Shown: positions 19,097 through 26,591 of the stretch, piece after piece
Layout: each line of letters opens with the position of its first letter
Numbering within the stretch: the stretch's first letter is position 1
Assembly: GCF_036240795.1 (NCBI RefSeq)
Contig: NZ_CP108454.1
Span: 5,454,001 to 5,518,000, forward strand
Source: Streptomyces sp. NBC_01268
GTDB lineage: Bacteria; Actinomycetota; Actinomycetes; Streptomycetales; Streptomycetaceae
Direction: 5' to 3'
Length of the DNA stretch: 64,000 bases
Notes under the pieces: model-generated
The model's input: only the letters and a program-made list of their open reading frames with translations
Database searches by the model: none
Told to the model about the DNA's origin: nothing
Translations under genes and position numbers: made by a program

Positions 19097-19108
19097 GGAA
19101 AACTCGTC

Positions 19109-19149
19109 GGAAAAATAGTTTGCGCCCGCCCCGCCACGCCCCATAGGTT
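19109..19149 (+). promoter_or_regulatory. WblC/WhiB7-type promoter of wblC
   Basis: An AT-rich block (GGAAAAATAG, 19109-19118) abuts a -35-like TTTGCG/TTGCGC (19119-19125), then about 18 bp to a -10 TAGGTT (19144-19149). An AT-rich element directly upstream of -35 is the recognised mark of WhiB7/WblC-activated sigma-A promoters, so the gene is probably autoactivated. Transcription would begin near 19156, giving a leader of about 670 nt. Confidence 0.75.
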
Positions 19150-19268
19150 CTTAACCACGGAAACAGCGGCTTCTTCGAAGCCCTGTCTTCGTGCTGTACT
19201 TGTCCAAATGAACATGAGGGTCCGGCTCACCCCGAGCCCTCCGAGACGCCGAGAGGAGGCGATTCCAG

Positions 19269-19651
19269 TGATCAGCATCATCGAGAACATCAAGACCAGC
19301 ACCGCCAAAATGACCGATCTCTCGGTCGTCTCCGCCTGCACGCTCGGCTTCTCCGCCGGCGCGCCCGTGTCCTCGGTGGCCCCGGCCTCCTTCGCGTCCT
19401 CCGCTCTCCTTGGCAGCGGTCTGTCCGGCGCCGGTATGCCCGTTCTCGGCATGCCCGGTCTGCTGGTCGATCGCCCGGAGCGCAATGAGCGACCGACCAA
19501 GGCACTGGAAGCAGGAGTAGTGGGCAAGGCCCAGGCCACGGCCTATGGCTTTGCGGCGACCGGTGCCGGCATTGAGCAGAAGCAGCAGACGACGCAGCAC
19601 CACACGATGTGGGCCTTCCGTGGGCTCGAACCCTGGAGTGATCCAGTCTGA
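19269..19651 (+). CDS. Leader ORF (uORF) in the wblC 5' region
   Basis: 127 codons from GTG 19269, chosen because GAGAGGAGG lies 8-12 nt upstream; an ATG at 19208 in the same frame lacks such a site. The product is Ser/Ala/Gly-rich with a hydrophobic centre and no recognised domain. It ends at TGA 19649-19651, inside a hairpin and about 24 nt before an intrinsic terminator. WhiB7/WblC genes are known to be controlled by leader ORFs whose translation decides whether the terminator forms when ribosome-targeting antibiotics are present. This ORF is placed for that job. Whether the peptide itself matters cannot be judged from sequence. Confidence 0.65.
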
Positions 19652-19664
19652 TCGACGATCAGAC
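19646..19664 (+). other. Hairpin enclosing the uORF stop codon
   Basis: GTCTGATC (19646-19653) pairs with GATCAGAC (19657-19664) around a GAC loop. The uORF stop TGA (19649-19651) lies in the 5' arm, so a terminating ribosome would melt it. Probably part of the attenuation switch. Confidence 0.55.
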
Positions 19665-19674
19665 CGGCGCCTTC

Positions 19675-19717
19675 AGGGCCGCGGAACCCCACCAGGGATC
19701 CGCGGCCCTTCTGTTTG
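19675..19717 (+). terminator. Intrinsic terminator in the wblC leader (attenuator)
   Basis: An 11-bp perfect stem (19675-19685 with 19699-19709) followed by TTCTGTTTGT, located 108 nt before the wblC start codon. It is the only stem with a U-rich tail in this leader and is the expected premature stop of wblC transcription. Confidence 0.8.
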
Positions 19718-19824
19718 TCCCCGAACGGGGACGACGGAGCGAAGGGGCCTCGGGACCAGTAGCGACCGGTACCAGCAGAAACCCCGGCCCACCGGCCGGA
19801 ACGACCAGACGAGGAAAAACACCC

Positions 19825-20193
19825 GTGCAACTCGAAGCGCACGCCCCGTCCGTACCGCCTTCCGAAACGATCCCCCCGCCCGGCCTCACGGAGGACTCCG
19901 CCTTGACCCCCCTCACCGCGCTGACCGCGCTCGACGACGCCATCGAGAACCTCGGCGTGCCCGTCCCCTGCCGCTCGTTCGACCCGGAGGTCTTCTTCGC
20001 CGAGTCCCCGGCCGATGTCGAGTACGCCAAGTCGCTCTGCCGGACCTGTCCGCTGATGGCGGCCTGCCTCGCGGGCGCCAAGGAGCGCCGGGAGCCCTGG
20101 GGCGTCTGGGGCGGCGAGCTCTTCGTCCAGGGCGTGGTCGTGGCCCGCAAGCGGCCCCGTGGCCGTCCGCGCAAGAACCCGGTCGCGGCATGA
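19825..20193 (+). CDS. wblC: WhiB-family redox-sensing transcription factor WblC (WhiB7)
   Basis: 122 aa from GTG 19825, with GAGGA 9 nt upstream. Four Fe-S ligands C49, C72, C75 and C81 (C-x2-C-x5-C spacing at the end), the GVWGG turn (93-97) and a C-terminal AT-hook RGRP (112-115) identify the WblC/WhiB7 branch rather than other Wbl proteins. It binds AT-rich DNA next to -35 elements with the primary sigma factor and turns on intrinsic antibiotic-resistance genes when translation is inhibited. In Streptomyces it is also reported to induce sigR. Regulation is visible upstream: own-type promoter, leader ORF and attenuator. Its stop overlaps a possible ATG (ATGA) of the next small ORF. Confidence 0.95.
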   Translation: MQLEAHAPSVPPSETIPPPGLTEDSALTPLTALTALDDAIENLGVPVPCRSFDPEVFFAESPADVEYAKSLCRTCPLMAACLAGAKERREPWGVWGGELFVQGVVVARKRPRGRPRKNPVAA

Positions 20194-20342
20194 ACGTCAC
20201 CGGAACCATCGACCGCCCCCTCACGCACGATCCCCAGAAGCAGGCCCCGATGACCTCGCCCGCCCACGAGCCCTCCGGCTCCGCGACCCCAGACGTTTCG
20301 ATCATCGGCGCCCACCGCTCGCGCCAGAACAGGACCCGTGAA

Positions 20343-20513
20343 ATGCAACTCATCCCAGAAGCCCTGGCCCGTGCCCATATGCACGACCGCCTGCGGGAAG
20401 CCGACGCGGAACGCCAGGCCCTGCGCCTGGTCGCCGCCCGGCGCATGCAGCGGCGCGCCGAGCGCGTCTCGATGCGTGCCCGCCGCGCGCTCGCCATGGC
20501 CGTCATGCACTGA
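20343..20513 (+). CDS. Small basic helical protein downstream of wblC
   Basis: 56 aa from ATG 20343, with AGGA 8 nt before it. An in-frame ATG at 20190 overlaps the wblC stop (ATGA) and would give 107 aa with a disordered N-terminal half. The C-terminal part is rich in Arg, Ala and Met and predicted fully helical (ALARAHMHDRLREADAER...). No known domain is recognised. Proximity to wblC and lack of a terminator between them suggest co-transcription and thus induction by the same stress. It ends 27 bp before a strong hairpin. Confidence 0.65.
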   Translation: MQLIPEALARAHMHDRLREADAERQALRLVAARRMQRRAERVSMRARRALAMAVMH

Positions 20514-20540
20514 CCCAGGCGACAGCCAGGTAGAACAGAA

Positions 20541-20574
20541 CGCGGGGGCCGGTCCGAACGGACCGGCCCCCGCG
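20541..20574 (+). terminator. Terminator after wblC and the small ORF
   Basis: A perfect 15-bp GC-rich stem (20541-20555 with 20560-20574, GAAC loop) without a long T tract, as is common for Streptomyces terminators. It closes the wblC unit. Confidence 0.8.
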
Positions 20575-20607
20575 GTGCGTTGTCCTGCCGCCGGACGCTC
20601 GTCGGGT

Positions 20608-20613
20608 TATCGT
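20608..20613 (+). promoter_or_regulatory. TATCGT -10 element, candidate leaderless start
   Basis: TATCGT ends 7 nt before GTG 20621. AAGG directly before the GTG is too close to act as a ribosome binding site, which favours leaderless transcription. Confidence 0.4.
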
Positions 20614-20620
20614 CACGAAG

Positions 20621-20803
20621 GTGAACGAAGCCCCGGCCCCCGAGGCCGCCTACGTGTGCGCCCGCTGTGGCAGGACCGCCCGGGAGCTGCCCCTCACCTG
20701 GACCTGTTCGGTGGAGAACGGCACCCGCGAGTACTTCTGCGAGGAGTGTGCCCGCGCCAACATCAGGGCCATCGAGGGCCGCCTCGACTCCTCCTGGTGG
20801 TGA
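20621..20803 (+). CDS. Small zinc-ribbon protein
   Basis: 60 aa from GTG 20621. Two CxxC pairs, CARCG (about 13-17) and CEEC (about 40-43), form a one-domain zinc ribbon; the tail ends in SSWW. Function unknown. Such tiny ribbons occur widely in Streptomyces as hypothetical proteins and may bind nucleic acid or protein. The gene is convergent with the ABC1 kinase gene, 24 bp away. Confidence 0.75.
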   Translation: MNEAPAPEAAYVCARCGRTARELPLTWTCSVENGTREYFCEECARANIRAIEGRLDSSWW

Positions 20804-20827
20804 GCGCCGGCCCCGCCGCCCGCCCCG

Positions 20828-22183
20828 CTACCCGGCCGCCTCCTCCGCGAAGCCGGGCAGCCACGCGGCCAGCTCGTCCCGCAGCCGGACCGTCGCGTTC
20901 AGCTGGCACAGCACCCCGATCGTGCTCAGCGTCACCCGGTGTATCAGCAGGTACGAGGGCGGCAGATTCAGCTGCTTGCCCAACTGGTGGGCGGGGGAGC
21001 GGGGGTCGGCGATCCGGGCCGCCTGGGTGCGCATCCAGCCGCGGGTGAAGACGAAGGACTCCGCCTCGGCCGGCTCGATGATCGGCAGCAGATACTCCAG
21101 GACCTCGTCCGGGTCGAGCGCGATGGACTCCTTCACGAAGCCCTCCGCGCGCAGCAGCTCGTAGACCGTCTCCGCGTCGCCGGCCAGGGTCATCCGCAGA
21201 CAGGTGCCGATCGTCTCCGGAAGGCCGCCGGGCAGCCGGTCCACGGTGCCGAAGTCCAGCACCCCCAGCCGCCACCCGCCGGGCCCGTCGTCCTCGTCCC
21301 CGACGGGTCCGGGCAGCAGCCGGAAGTTGCCCGGGTGCGGATCGGCGTGCAGCAGACCGGTGCGCGCGGGCCCGGAGAAGAGGAAGCGGGCCAGCAGCTG
21401 GCCCGCCCGGTCCCGCTGCTCCGGCGTGCCGTCCGCGATCACCTCCGAGAGCGGGACGCCGTCCATCCACTCCGTCACCAGGACCTGCTCCGACTGGTGC
21501 ACCACCGCGGGGACCACCACGTCCGGGTCGTCCGCGAACTCCTCGGCGTGCTCCCGCTGCGCCTCGGCCTCCAGGGCATAGTCCAGCTCCTCCGCGACAC
21601 GGTCGCGCAACTCCGCGATCAGCGGCTTGATGTCCATGCCGGGGATCAGCGGGCCGAGCAGCCGGGCGAAGCGGCTCAGCTGGGTCAGGTCCGACAGCAG
21701 CGCGTCCCCCGCCCCCGGGTACTGCACCTTCACCGCGACCTCGCGGCCGTCGTGCCACACCGCCCGGTGCACCTGGCCGATCGAGGCCGCGGCCGCGGGC
21801 TTCTCCTCGAACTCCAGGAACAGCTCCCGCCACTCCTCGCCCAGCCGCTCCGCGAGCACCGCGTGCACCGTGCGCGTCGGCATCGGCGGCGCCGCCTCCT
21901 GCAGTTTGGTGAGCGCCGCCCGGTAGGGCCCCGCGACCTCCTCGGGGAGCGCCGACTCGAAGACGGACATGGCCTGCCCGAACTTCATCGCCCCGCCCTT
22001 GAGCTCGCCGAGCACCTTGAACAACTGCTCGGCCGTGCGCTGCTGGAGCTCCCGCGCGACGATCTCCGCGGACTTCCCGCCGATCCGCTTGCCGAGCCCC
22101 CACGTGGCCCGGCCCGCGAAGCCCAGAGGCAACGCGGCCAACTTGGCGGTCCGGGTGACCGCCTTCCGGGGAAGATCAGACAT
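20828..22183 (-). CDS. ABC1/UbiB-family atypical protein kinase-like protein
   Basis: 451 aa from ATG 22183, with GGAGG about 5 nt upstream; a longer open frame to 22549 is rejected. Family marks: the KxGQ region MKFGQ (about 65), the Ala-rich loop AAASIGQVHRAV (about 131), VAVKVQYPG (ATP-binding Lys), HADPHPGNF (about 280, catalytic-loop equivalent) and LDFGTV (metal-binding). UbiB/COQ8 proteins are ATPases that support isoprenoid-lipid or quinone metabolism; the actinobacterial target is not known. The corresponding M. tuberculosis gene (Rv3197) is also adjacent to whiB7 and has been linked to macrolide tolerance, so membership in the same stress module is plausible. Confidence 0.9.
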   Translation of the reverse strand: MSDLPRKAVTRTAKLAALPLGFAGRATWGLGKRIGGKSAEIVARELQQRTAEQLFKVLGELKGGAMKFGQAMSVFESALPEEVAGPYRAALTKLQEAAPPMPTRTVHAVLAERLGEEWRELFLEFEEKPAAAASIGQVHRAVWHDGREVAVKVQYPGAGDALLSDLTQLSRFARLLGPLIPGMDIKPLIAELRDRVAEELDYALEAEAQREHAEEFADDPDVVVPAVVHQSEQVLVTEWMDGVPLSEVIADGTPEQRDRAGQLLARFLFSGPARTGLLHADPHPGNFRLLPGPVGDEDDGPGGWRLGVLDFGTVDRLPGGLPETIGTCLRMTLAGDAETVYELLRAEGFVKESIALDPDEVLEYLLPIIEPAEAESFVFTRGWMRTQAARIADPRSPAHQLGKQLNLPPSYLLIHRVTLSTIGVLCQLNATVRLRDELAAWLPGFAEEAAG

Positions 22184-22221
22184 GCGCCCTCCAAGTCCCA
22201 GACTGCCGTGCCGGGCAGGCC

Positions 22222-23346
22222 CTACCCCGCCATTGTGTCCTGCGCCCTCGCCGCCGCTGAGGCATGCTCCCCCCTCCGCGCACGCCCGGCCCCGCACGGA
22301 CACGCCGGATGGGCCCGCACCGGCTCCACGCGCCACTCCAGCAGCGGCAGCGACACCTCCCAGCGGGCCCCGGTGCTCGACGGCGGGTCGCCGTCGAGGA
22401 AGGCCAGCGCGTGCGCCGCCGCGAGGCCCGCGACCGCCGTGGCCAGCGCCACGTCGCAGGCCGGCAGCGGATGCGGTGTGCCGGAACGCCACTGGGCGGG
22501 CAGCCGGGGCCAGACGGGCTCCCGCTCGCACCGCTCCCGCTGCACGCACCCCGCGCAGGCGGTGGCCCCGGGCAGCACCAGCGGGCCCACCACGCCCGTC
22601 GCCTCCAGGACCCCCGCGTACAGATGGGGCGTGCCGGTGGCGACCCAGCCCTCGGCCGACAGCGGGTCGGGCACGTACGCCCCGAGGCCGTCCCGGGGTG
22701 TCACCACCACGAGTGAGAGCCCGGGCTCGCCACCGCCGTCACCCGGTCCGGTACGAACCTCCCGCGGCGGGCGCCCGCCGGGTGCCGAGCGCCCCACCAG
22801 ACGCCGGGCCGCCACCGCGCGCCGCTCGCCTACCGCCTCGGCCGGCAGTCCGCCCGGGGACACCTCCCACGGCGCGACCGTGCCCGCGTCCAGGACCTCC
22901 ACCCGGCCCACGCCCGCGGCCGAGAGGAGCGCCGCCACCGCCGCGCCGACCCGGCCGGCGCCCCGGACCTGGACCCGCCGGGCCCGTCGCGCGGCGAGCG
23001 CCCGCGCCGCCCCGTCCGGAGCACGGTGGACGACGGAGAGCGAGGCCAGGTCCGCGCGCACCGGATCGAGCGCCGGATCCGCCCGCCGCGCCGAGGCGTC
23101 GGCGATGAGCCCGGCCGCCGCGAGCCGCCCGAGCAGCGCCTCAAGGTGCCCGTCGGGCAGTCCCAGGGCCCGGGCCTCCGCCCGCAGCAGCTCCGTCCCG
23201 CGGGTTCCGTCGAAGAGGCCGATCAGGCTGCCGGTCGTCGTGTCGACCGGGCCCAGGACGACCGCGTGCGCGGGCGTCACCCCGAACTGCACGTACCGCA
23301 GATTCCGCCAGGCGCGCCGCAGCGCCGGTTTGACCATCGGATGCAT
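22222..23346 (-). CDS. ThiF/E1-like protein with degenerate adenylation site
   Basis: 374 aa from ATG 23346. The middle holds a Rossmann-type nucleotide loop, RGAGRVGAAVAAL (about 132), followed by VEVLDAGTV where E1 enzymes have the Asp that contacts the nucleotide. The Asn/Arg-Gln stretch that completes a ThiF/MoeB ATP site is not present. Two cysteine pairs, CAGCVQRERC (about 265) and CPCG (about 352), resemble the structural zinc of E1-like proteins. Similar proteins appear as partners for peptide binding in azole/azoline modification loci, but no such locus is here. Best described as an E1-fold protein of unknown role. It is 38 bp upstream of the ABC1 kinase gene on the same strand, so likely co-transcribed. 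Confidence 0.7.
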   Translation of the reverse strand: MHPMVKPALRRAWRNLRYVQFGVTPAHAVVLGPVDTTTGSLIGLFDGTRGTELLRAEARALGLPDGHLEALLGRLAAAGLIADASARRADPALDPVRADLASLSVVHRAPDGAARALAARRARRVQVRGAGRVGAAVAALLSAAGVGRVEVLDAGTVAPWEVSPGGLPAEAVGERRAVAARRLVGRSAPGGRPPREVRTGPGDGGGEPGLSLVVVTPRDGLGAYVPDPLSAEGWVATGTPHLYAGVLEATGVVGPLVLPGATACAGCVQRERCEREPVWPRLPAQWRSGTPHPLPACDVALATAVAGLAAAHALAFLDGDPPSSTGARWEVSLPLLEWRVEPVRAHPACPCGAGRARRGEHASAAARAQDTMAG

Positions 23347-23457
23347 GACCCGCCCCCCGTGAATCCGTAAACGATCTTTCTTCGTCGTGACGCGCCGTCC
23401 ATCGGTGAGGTCGGCTCCGTTGTCAGATTGCCCGGTCGGTGCGTGCGGAGCGGAAAG

Positions 23458-23466
23458 TTGTCCACA
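23458..23466 (+). other. DnaA-box-like 9-mer
   Basis: TTGTCCACA is identical to the Streptomyces DnaA-box consensus, alone in the intergenic space between the ThiF-like and metallohydrolase genes. Single copy, so an origin is excluded. Confidence 0.35.
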
Positions 23467-23520
23467 GGGTCGTGGCATTAATCATTTGAATGGTGCGGGA
23501 CTTCCCGCGCCGCCAGCGGG

Positions 23521-23526
23521 TAACGT
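23521..23526 (+). promoter_or_regulatory. TAACGT -10 element, candidate leaderless start
   Basis: TAACGT ends 7 nt before GTG 23534 and no Shine-Dalgarno is present. Confidence 0.42.
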
Positions 23527-23533
23527 CGGGCCC

Positions 23534-24109
23534 GTGCCGGCCGACCCACAGAGCAGCCTGACGAGCAATCCGCCCCGCGGCTCGGGGAGGGGTGCGGTCG
23601 AGGTCCGGAGAAGCTCCCGCCGGAGCAGAACCGTCTCCGCCTACCGCGAGGGCGACCGGACCATCGTGCTCATCCCCGCCCGGATGTCGGAGGCGGAGGA
23701 GCAGCGCTGGGTCACCGTCATGCTGGACAAGCTGGCGGCCCAGGAGAGCCGCGGCGTCCTCGGCGACCGGGAGCTGACCGAGCGCGCCGAACGCCTGGCC
23801 GAGCAGTACTTCGCCGGCCGGGCCCGGCCCAGCTCCGTGCGGTGGGTGACCAACCAGAACACCCGCTGGGGCTCCTGCACCCCCTCCGAGGGCAGCATCC
23901 GCCTCTCCCACCGGCTCCAGGGCATGCCCGAGTACGTCGTCGACTACGTGCTCTGCCACGAGCTGGCCCACCTCCTCGTGCCCGGTCACGGGCCGGACTT
24001 CTGGCGGCTCCTGGAGGCCTATCCGCGCACCGAGCGGGCCCGCGGCTATCTCGAGGGCGTGGTCGCCGCCGGGCGGCTGCCGCACCTGCCGGCCGCGCGC
24101 GAGGAGTGA
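23534..24109 (+). CDS. YgjP-type (DUF45/M48-like) metal-dependent hydrolase
   Basis: 191 aa from GTG 23534, with a TAACGT element ending 7 nt before it. The C-terminal half carries the zincin motif CHELAHLLVPGHGPDFW (about 141-157): His ligands H142 and H146 of HExxH plus the downstream His. NQNTRWGSC and IRLSHRL upstream are the standard family blocks. Bacterial members have been called UTP pyrophosphatase (YgjP) and WLM/SprT-like proteases. A protease or hydrolase role in the cytosol is likely, but the substrate is unknown. Arg/Ser-rich N-terminus without signal peptide. Confidence 0.88.
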   Translation: MPADPQSSLTSNPPRGSGRGAVEVRRSSRRSRTVSAYREGDRTIVLIPARMSEAEEQRWVTVMLDKLAAQESRGVLGDRELTERAERLAEQYFAGRARPSSVRWVTNQNTRWGSCTPSEGSIRLSHRLQGMPEYVVDYVLCHELAHLLVPGHGPDFWRLLEAYPRTERARGYLEGVVAAGRLPHLPAAREE

Positions 24110-24224
24110 TTCCGGCCAGGCTCCGGTTCTGTACCGAATGCGTCCCGGCTTGTCCGAATGCCACGGACAGCCGTTAGCCTGGCGCGACGCATTCGTGAAT
24201 CGGGATGGGGGACGGTCGTCACAT

Positions 24225-25877
24225 ATGGCCAGGGAATTCCAACGCGGCCACAAGGCCAAGATCAGTGATCTCACGGCGGGCACCGATCTGTACGTGGGCG
24301 TGCAGATCGCGGCGCCCGGCCTGAGCTTCGACATCAGCTGCTTCGGCCTCGATGTGGACGAGCGGCTCTCCGACGACCGGTACTTCGTCTTCTTCAACCA
24401 GCCGAAGTCCCCCGAGGAGTCCATCCAGCTCCTCGGCGCGCAGGCCGGCGACACCGAGTCCTTCCGCGTCACCCTCGACCGTGTGCCCGCGCACATCCAC
24501 AAACTGTCGTTCACCGCGACGATCGACGGCGCCGGGCAGATGTCGCAGGTCGGCCCCGGCTGGATCCGGATCGTCGCGGGCGGCGAGGAAGTCGCCCGCT
24601 ACGCCTTCACCGGCGCGGAGTTCTCCACCGAGCGCGCCGTCATGCTCGGCGACTTCTACCTGAAGGACGTCTGGCGCTTCGCCGCCGTCGGCCAGGGCTT
24701 CGACGGCGGACTGGAGGCGCTGCTCAAGAACTTCGGCGGCGAGGTCGCCGAGGAGGAGCCGGCCCCGCAGCAGGCTCCCGCCGGTGCCCCCGGCTTCTCC
24801 CCGCCCGCGCAGGCCGCCGCGCCGCCGGCGTTCGGCGCCCCCGCCGCGCCCCCGGCGCCCGCCCCGGCCCCCTCGTTCGGAGCCCCGCAGGCCCCGGCCC
24901 CGGCTCCTGCTCCGGCACCCGCGCCGATGCACGCCGCGCCGACGATGGCCGCGCCGCTGGCAGCCCCGGCGCCCGCCCCGGCCCCGCCCGCCCCGGCGCC
25001 CGCCCCGGCCCCGCCCGCCCCGGCCCCGGCGCCGTACGGACAGCCGCCGCAGCCCCCGCAGTACGGTCAGGTCCCCGGCCAGACCCCGCCGCCCGGCGCC
25101 TACGGCCAGCCCGCCCCCGCCCCGTACGGACAGCCGCCGCAGCCCCCGCAGTACGGCCAGGCCCCCGGCCAGTTCGCCCCGCAGCACGGCATGCCGCAGG
25201 GCGTCCCCGCCACCGGTGCCGGGCTCGCCGCCGCGCTCGCGCCGTACAAGGAGGCCGCGACCGGCGCCCGCTGGACGCCGCAGAACCAGCAGCTCATGCG
25301 GGTCGACCTCGCCATGGGCGGCGCCCCCGTCCTCGCCCGCCAGGGCTCCATGGTCATGTACCAGGGCAAGGTCGACTTCGCCTACAAGGGAGCGGGATTC
25401 GCCGGCCGGATCGTCGGCAACGCCACCGGCCAGGAGATGCAGCTCATGCGCTGCACCGGCCGCGGCCAGGTCTTCCTCGCCGAGAACGGCGCCCATCTGC
25501 ACCCCATCGAGCTCCAGGGCGACGGCATCTGCGTCTCCGCGGAGAACGTGCTCGCCTTCGACGAGTCGCTCCAGCACGAGGTCCGGCGCATCGAGGGCCA
25601 CGGCATCCCCGGGGGCGCCCTGTTCACCATGCAGTTCCAGGGCACCGGCACCGTCATCGTGAAGACCCAGGGCGTGCCCGTCGTGCTGCCCGTCACGCCG
25701 ACCACCTTCGCCGACTGCAACGCCGTCGTCGCCTGGTCGTCCGCCTCCCAGGTGATCCTCTCCAGCCAGGTCCGGCTGCGCCGCAACGCGTACCCCGGCC
25801 ACAGCGGGGAGACCGTCAACCTCCAGTTCCGGGGAGCCCCCGGCAACTTCATCGTCGTCCAGCCCTACGAGGTCTGA
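24225..25877 (+). CDS. TerD domain fused to AIM24 (TIGR00266-type) domain
   Basis: 550 aa from ATG 24225, with GGGGGA about 10 nt upstream. Residues 1-185 are a TerD fold (FDISCFGLDVDERLSDD, FVFFNQP and GDFYLKDVWRF), a calcium-binding stress-protein family tied to tellurite and phage resistance. Residues 186-345 are a Pro/Ala/Gln linker with PYGQPPQPPQYGQ repeats. Residues 350-550 are an AIM24-type beta-sandwich (MVMYQGKVDFAYKG, MRCTGRGQVFLAENG, VIVKTQGVP). Likely binds membranes or protein partners as a multimeric scaffold (inference). It is the first gene of a three-gene operon in which all members carry an AIM24 domain. Confidence 0.88.
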   Translation: MAREFQRGHKAKISDLTAGTDLYVGVQIAAPGLSFDISCFGLDVDERLSDDRYFVFFNQPKSPEESIQLLGAQAGDTESFRVTLDRVPAHIHKLSFTATIDGAGQMSQVGPGWIRIVAGGEEVARYAFTGAEFSTERAVMLGDFYLKDVWRFAAVGQGFDGGLEALLKNFGGEVAEEEPAPQQAPAGAPGFSPPAQAAAPPAFGAPAAPPAPAPAPSFGAPQAPAPAPAPAPAPMHAAPTMAAPLAAPAPAPAPPAPAPAPAPPAPAPAPYGQPPQPPQYGQVPGQTPPPGAYGQPAPAPYGQPPQPPQYGQAPGQFAPQHGMPQGVPATGAGLAAALAPYKEAATGARWTPQNQQLMRVDLAMGGAPVLARQGSMVMYQGKVDFAYKGAGFAGRIVGNATGQEMQLMRCTGRGQVFLAENGAHLHPIELQGDGICVSAENVLAFDESLQHEVRRIEGHGIPGGALFTMQFQGTGTVIVKTQGVPVVLPVTPTTFADCNAVVAWSSASQVILSSQVRLRRNAYPGHSGETVNLQFRGAPGNFIVVQPYEV

Positions 25878-25891
25878 GGGAGCCCGGAACC

Positions 25892-26572
25892 ATGAACCAG
25901 CAACTCGCGGGCTACGCCCCGACCCCCGTCACGGCCCGCATGGAGAACCACGGGCGCTCCATGCTCAAGGTCGCCATGGCCAGCGGCCAGGACCTCTACG
26001 CGCGCACCGGCTCGATGGTCGCCTACGAGGGCTTCATCACCTACGAGCCCAACCCGCCGGCCGTCCGCCAGGTCGCCCAGCAGTGGCTCACCGGCGAGGG
26101 CGCCCCGGTCATGAAGTGCTCCGGCGACGGACTGCTCTACCTGGCCGACTACGGCGCCGACGTCGTCGTCATCAACCTCGCCAACGAGTCCCTCTCCGTC
26201 AACGGCAGCAACCTGCTCGCCTTCGACGCGCACCTCCAGTGGGGCGTCGAGCGGGTCAAGGGCCTCGCCAAGTTCGCCGGGCAGGGCCTGTTCAACGTCC
26301 AGGTCGCGGGCACCGGCTGGGTCGCGCTCACCTCGCGCGGCACGCCGATCGTCGTCGACTGCGGCCGCGGCGAGGACGAGACCTACGTCGATCCGGACGC
26401 GCTGGTCGCCTGGTCCCCGGCGCTCAAGGTCAAGGGCAAGCGCAGCTTCAAGGCCTCCTCCCTCATCGGGCGGGGCAGCGGCGAGGCCTTCCAGATGGCC
26501 TTCTCCGGCCAGGGCATCGTCGTCGTACAGCCGAGCGAGGACAGCTCCGACCGCCTTCGGGCCCGGGGCTGA
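25892..26572 (+). CDS. AIM24 family protein
   Basis: 226 aa from ATG 25892, 14 bp after the TerD-AIM24 fusion; GGGAG lies upstream. A single AIM24/TIGR00266 beta-sandwich covers nearly the whole protein: SMVAYEGFITYEP, MKCSGDGLLYLADYG, VAGTGWVALTSRGTPI and a C-terminal FSGQGIVVVQPSED. No signal peptide or membrane helix is visible. The family is widespread in actinobacteria, often in tandem, and biochemical function is not established. Confidence 0.88.
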   Translation: MNQQLAGYAPTPVTARMENHGRSMLKVAMASGQDLYARTGSMVAYEGFITYEPNPPAVRQVAQQWLTGEGAPVMKCSGDGLLYLADYGADVVVINLANESLSVNGSNLLAFDAHLQWGVERVKGLAKFAGQGLFNVQVAGTGWVALTSRGTPIVVDCGRGEDETYVDPDALVAWSPALKVKGKRSFKASSLIGRGSGEAFQMAFSGQGIVVVQPSEDSSDRLRARG

Positions 26573-26591
26573 GGGGGAGCGAGAACACACC

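Noticed and set aside
20190..20342. Longer start for the small gene after wblC
   Set aside because: Not excluded, but the added part is disordered and the ATG at 20343 has a better-spaced AGGA.
24138..24224. Upstream extension of the TerD-AIM24 gene
   Set aside because: No ribosome binding site for the earlier starts; TerD domain begins at ATG 24225.
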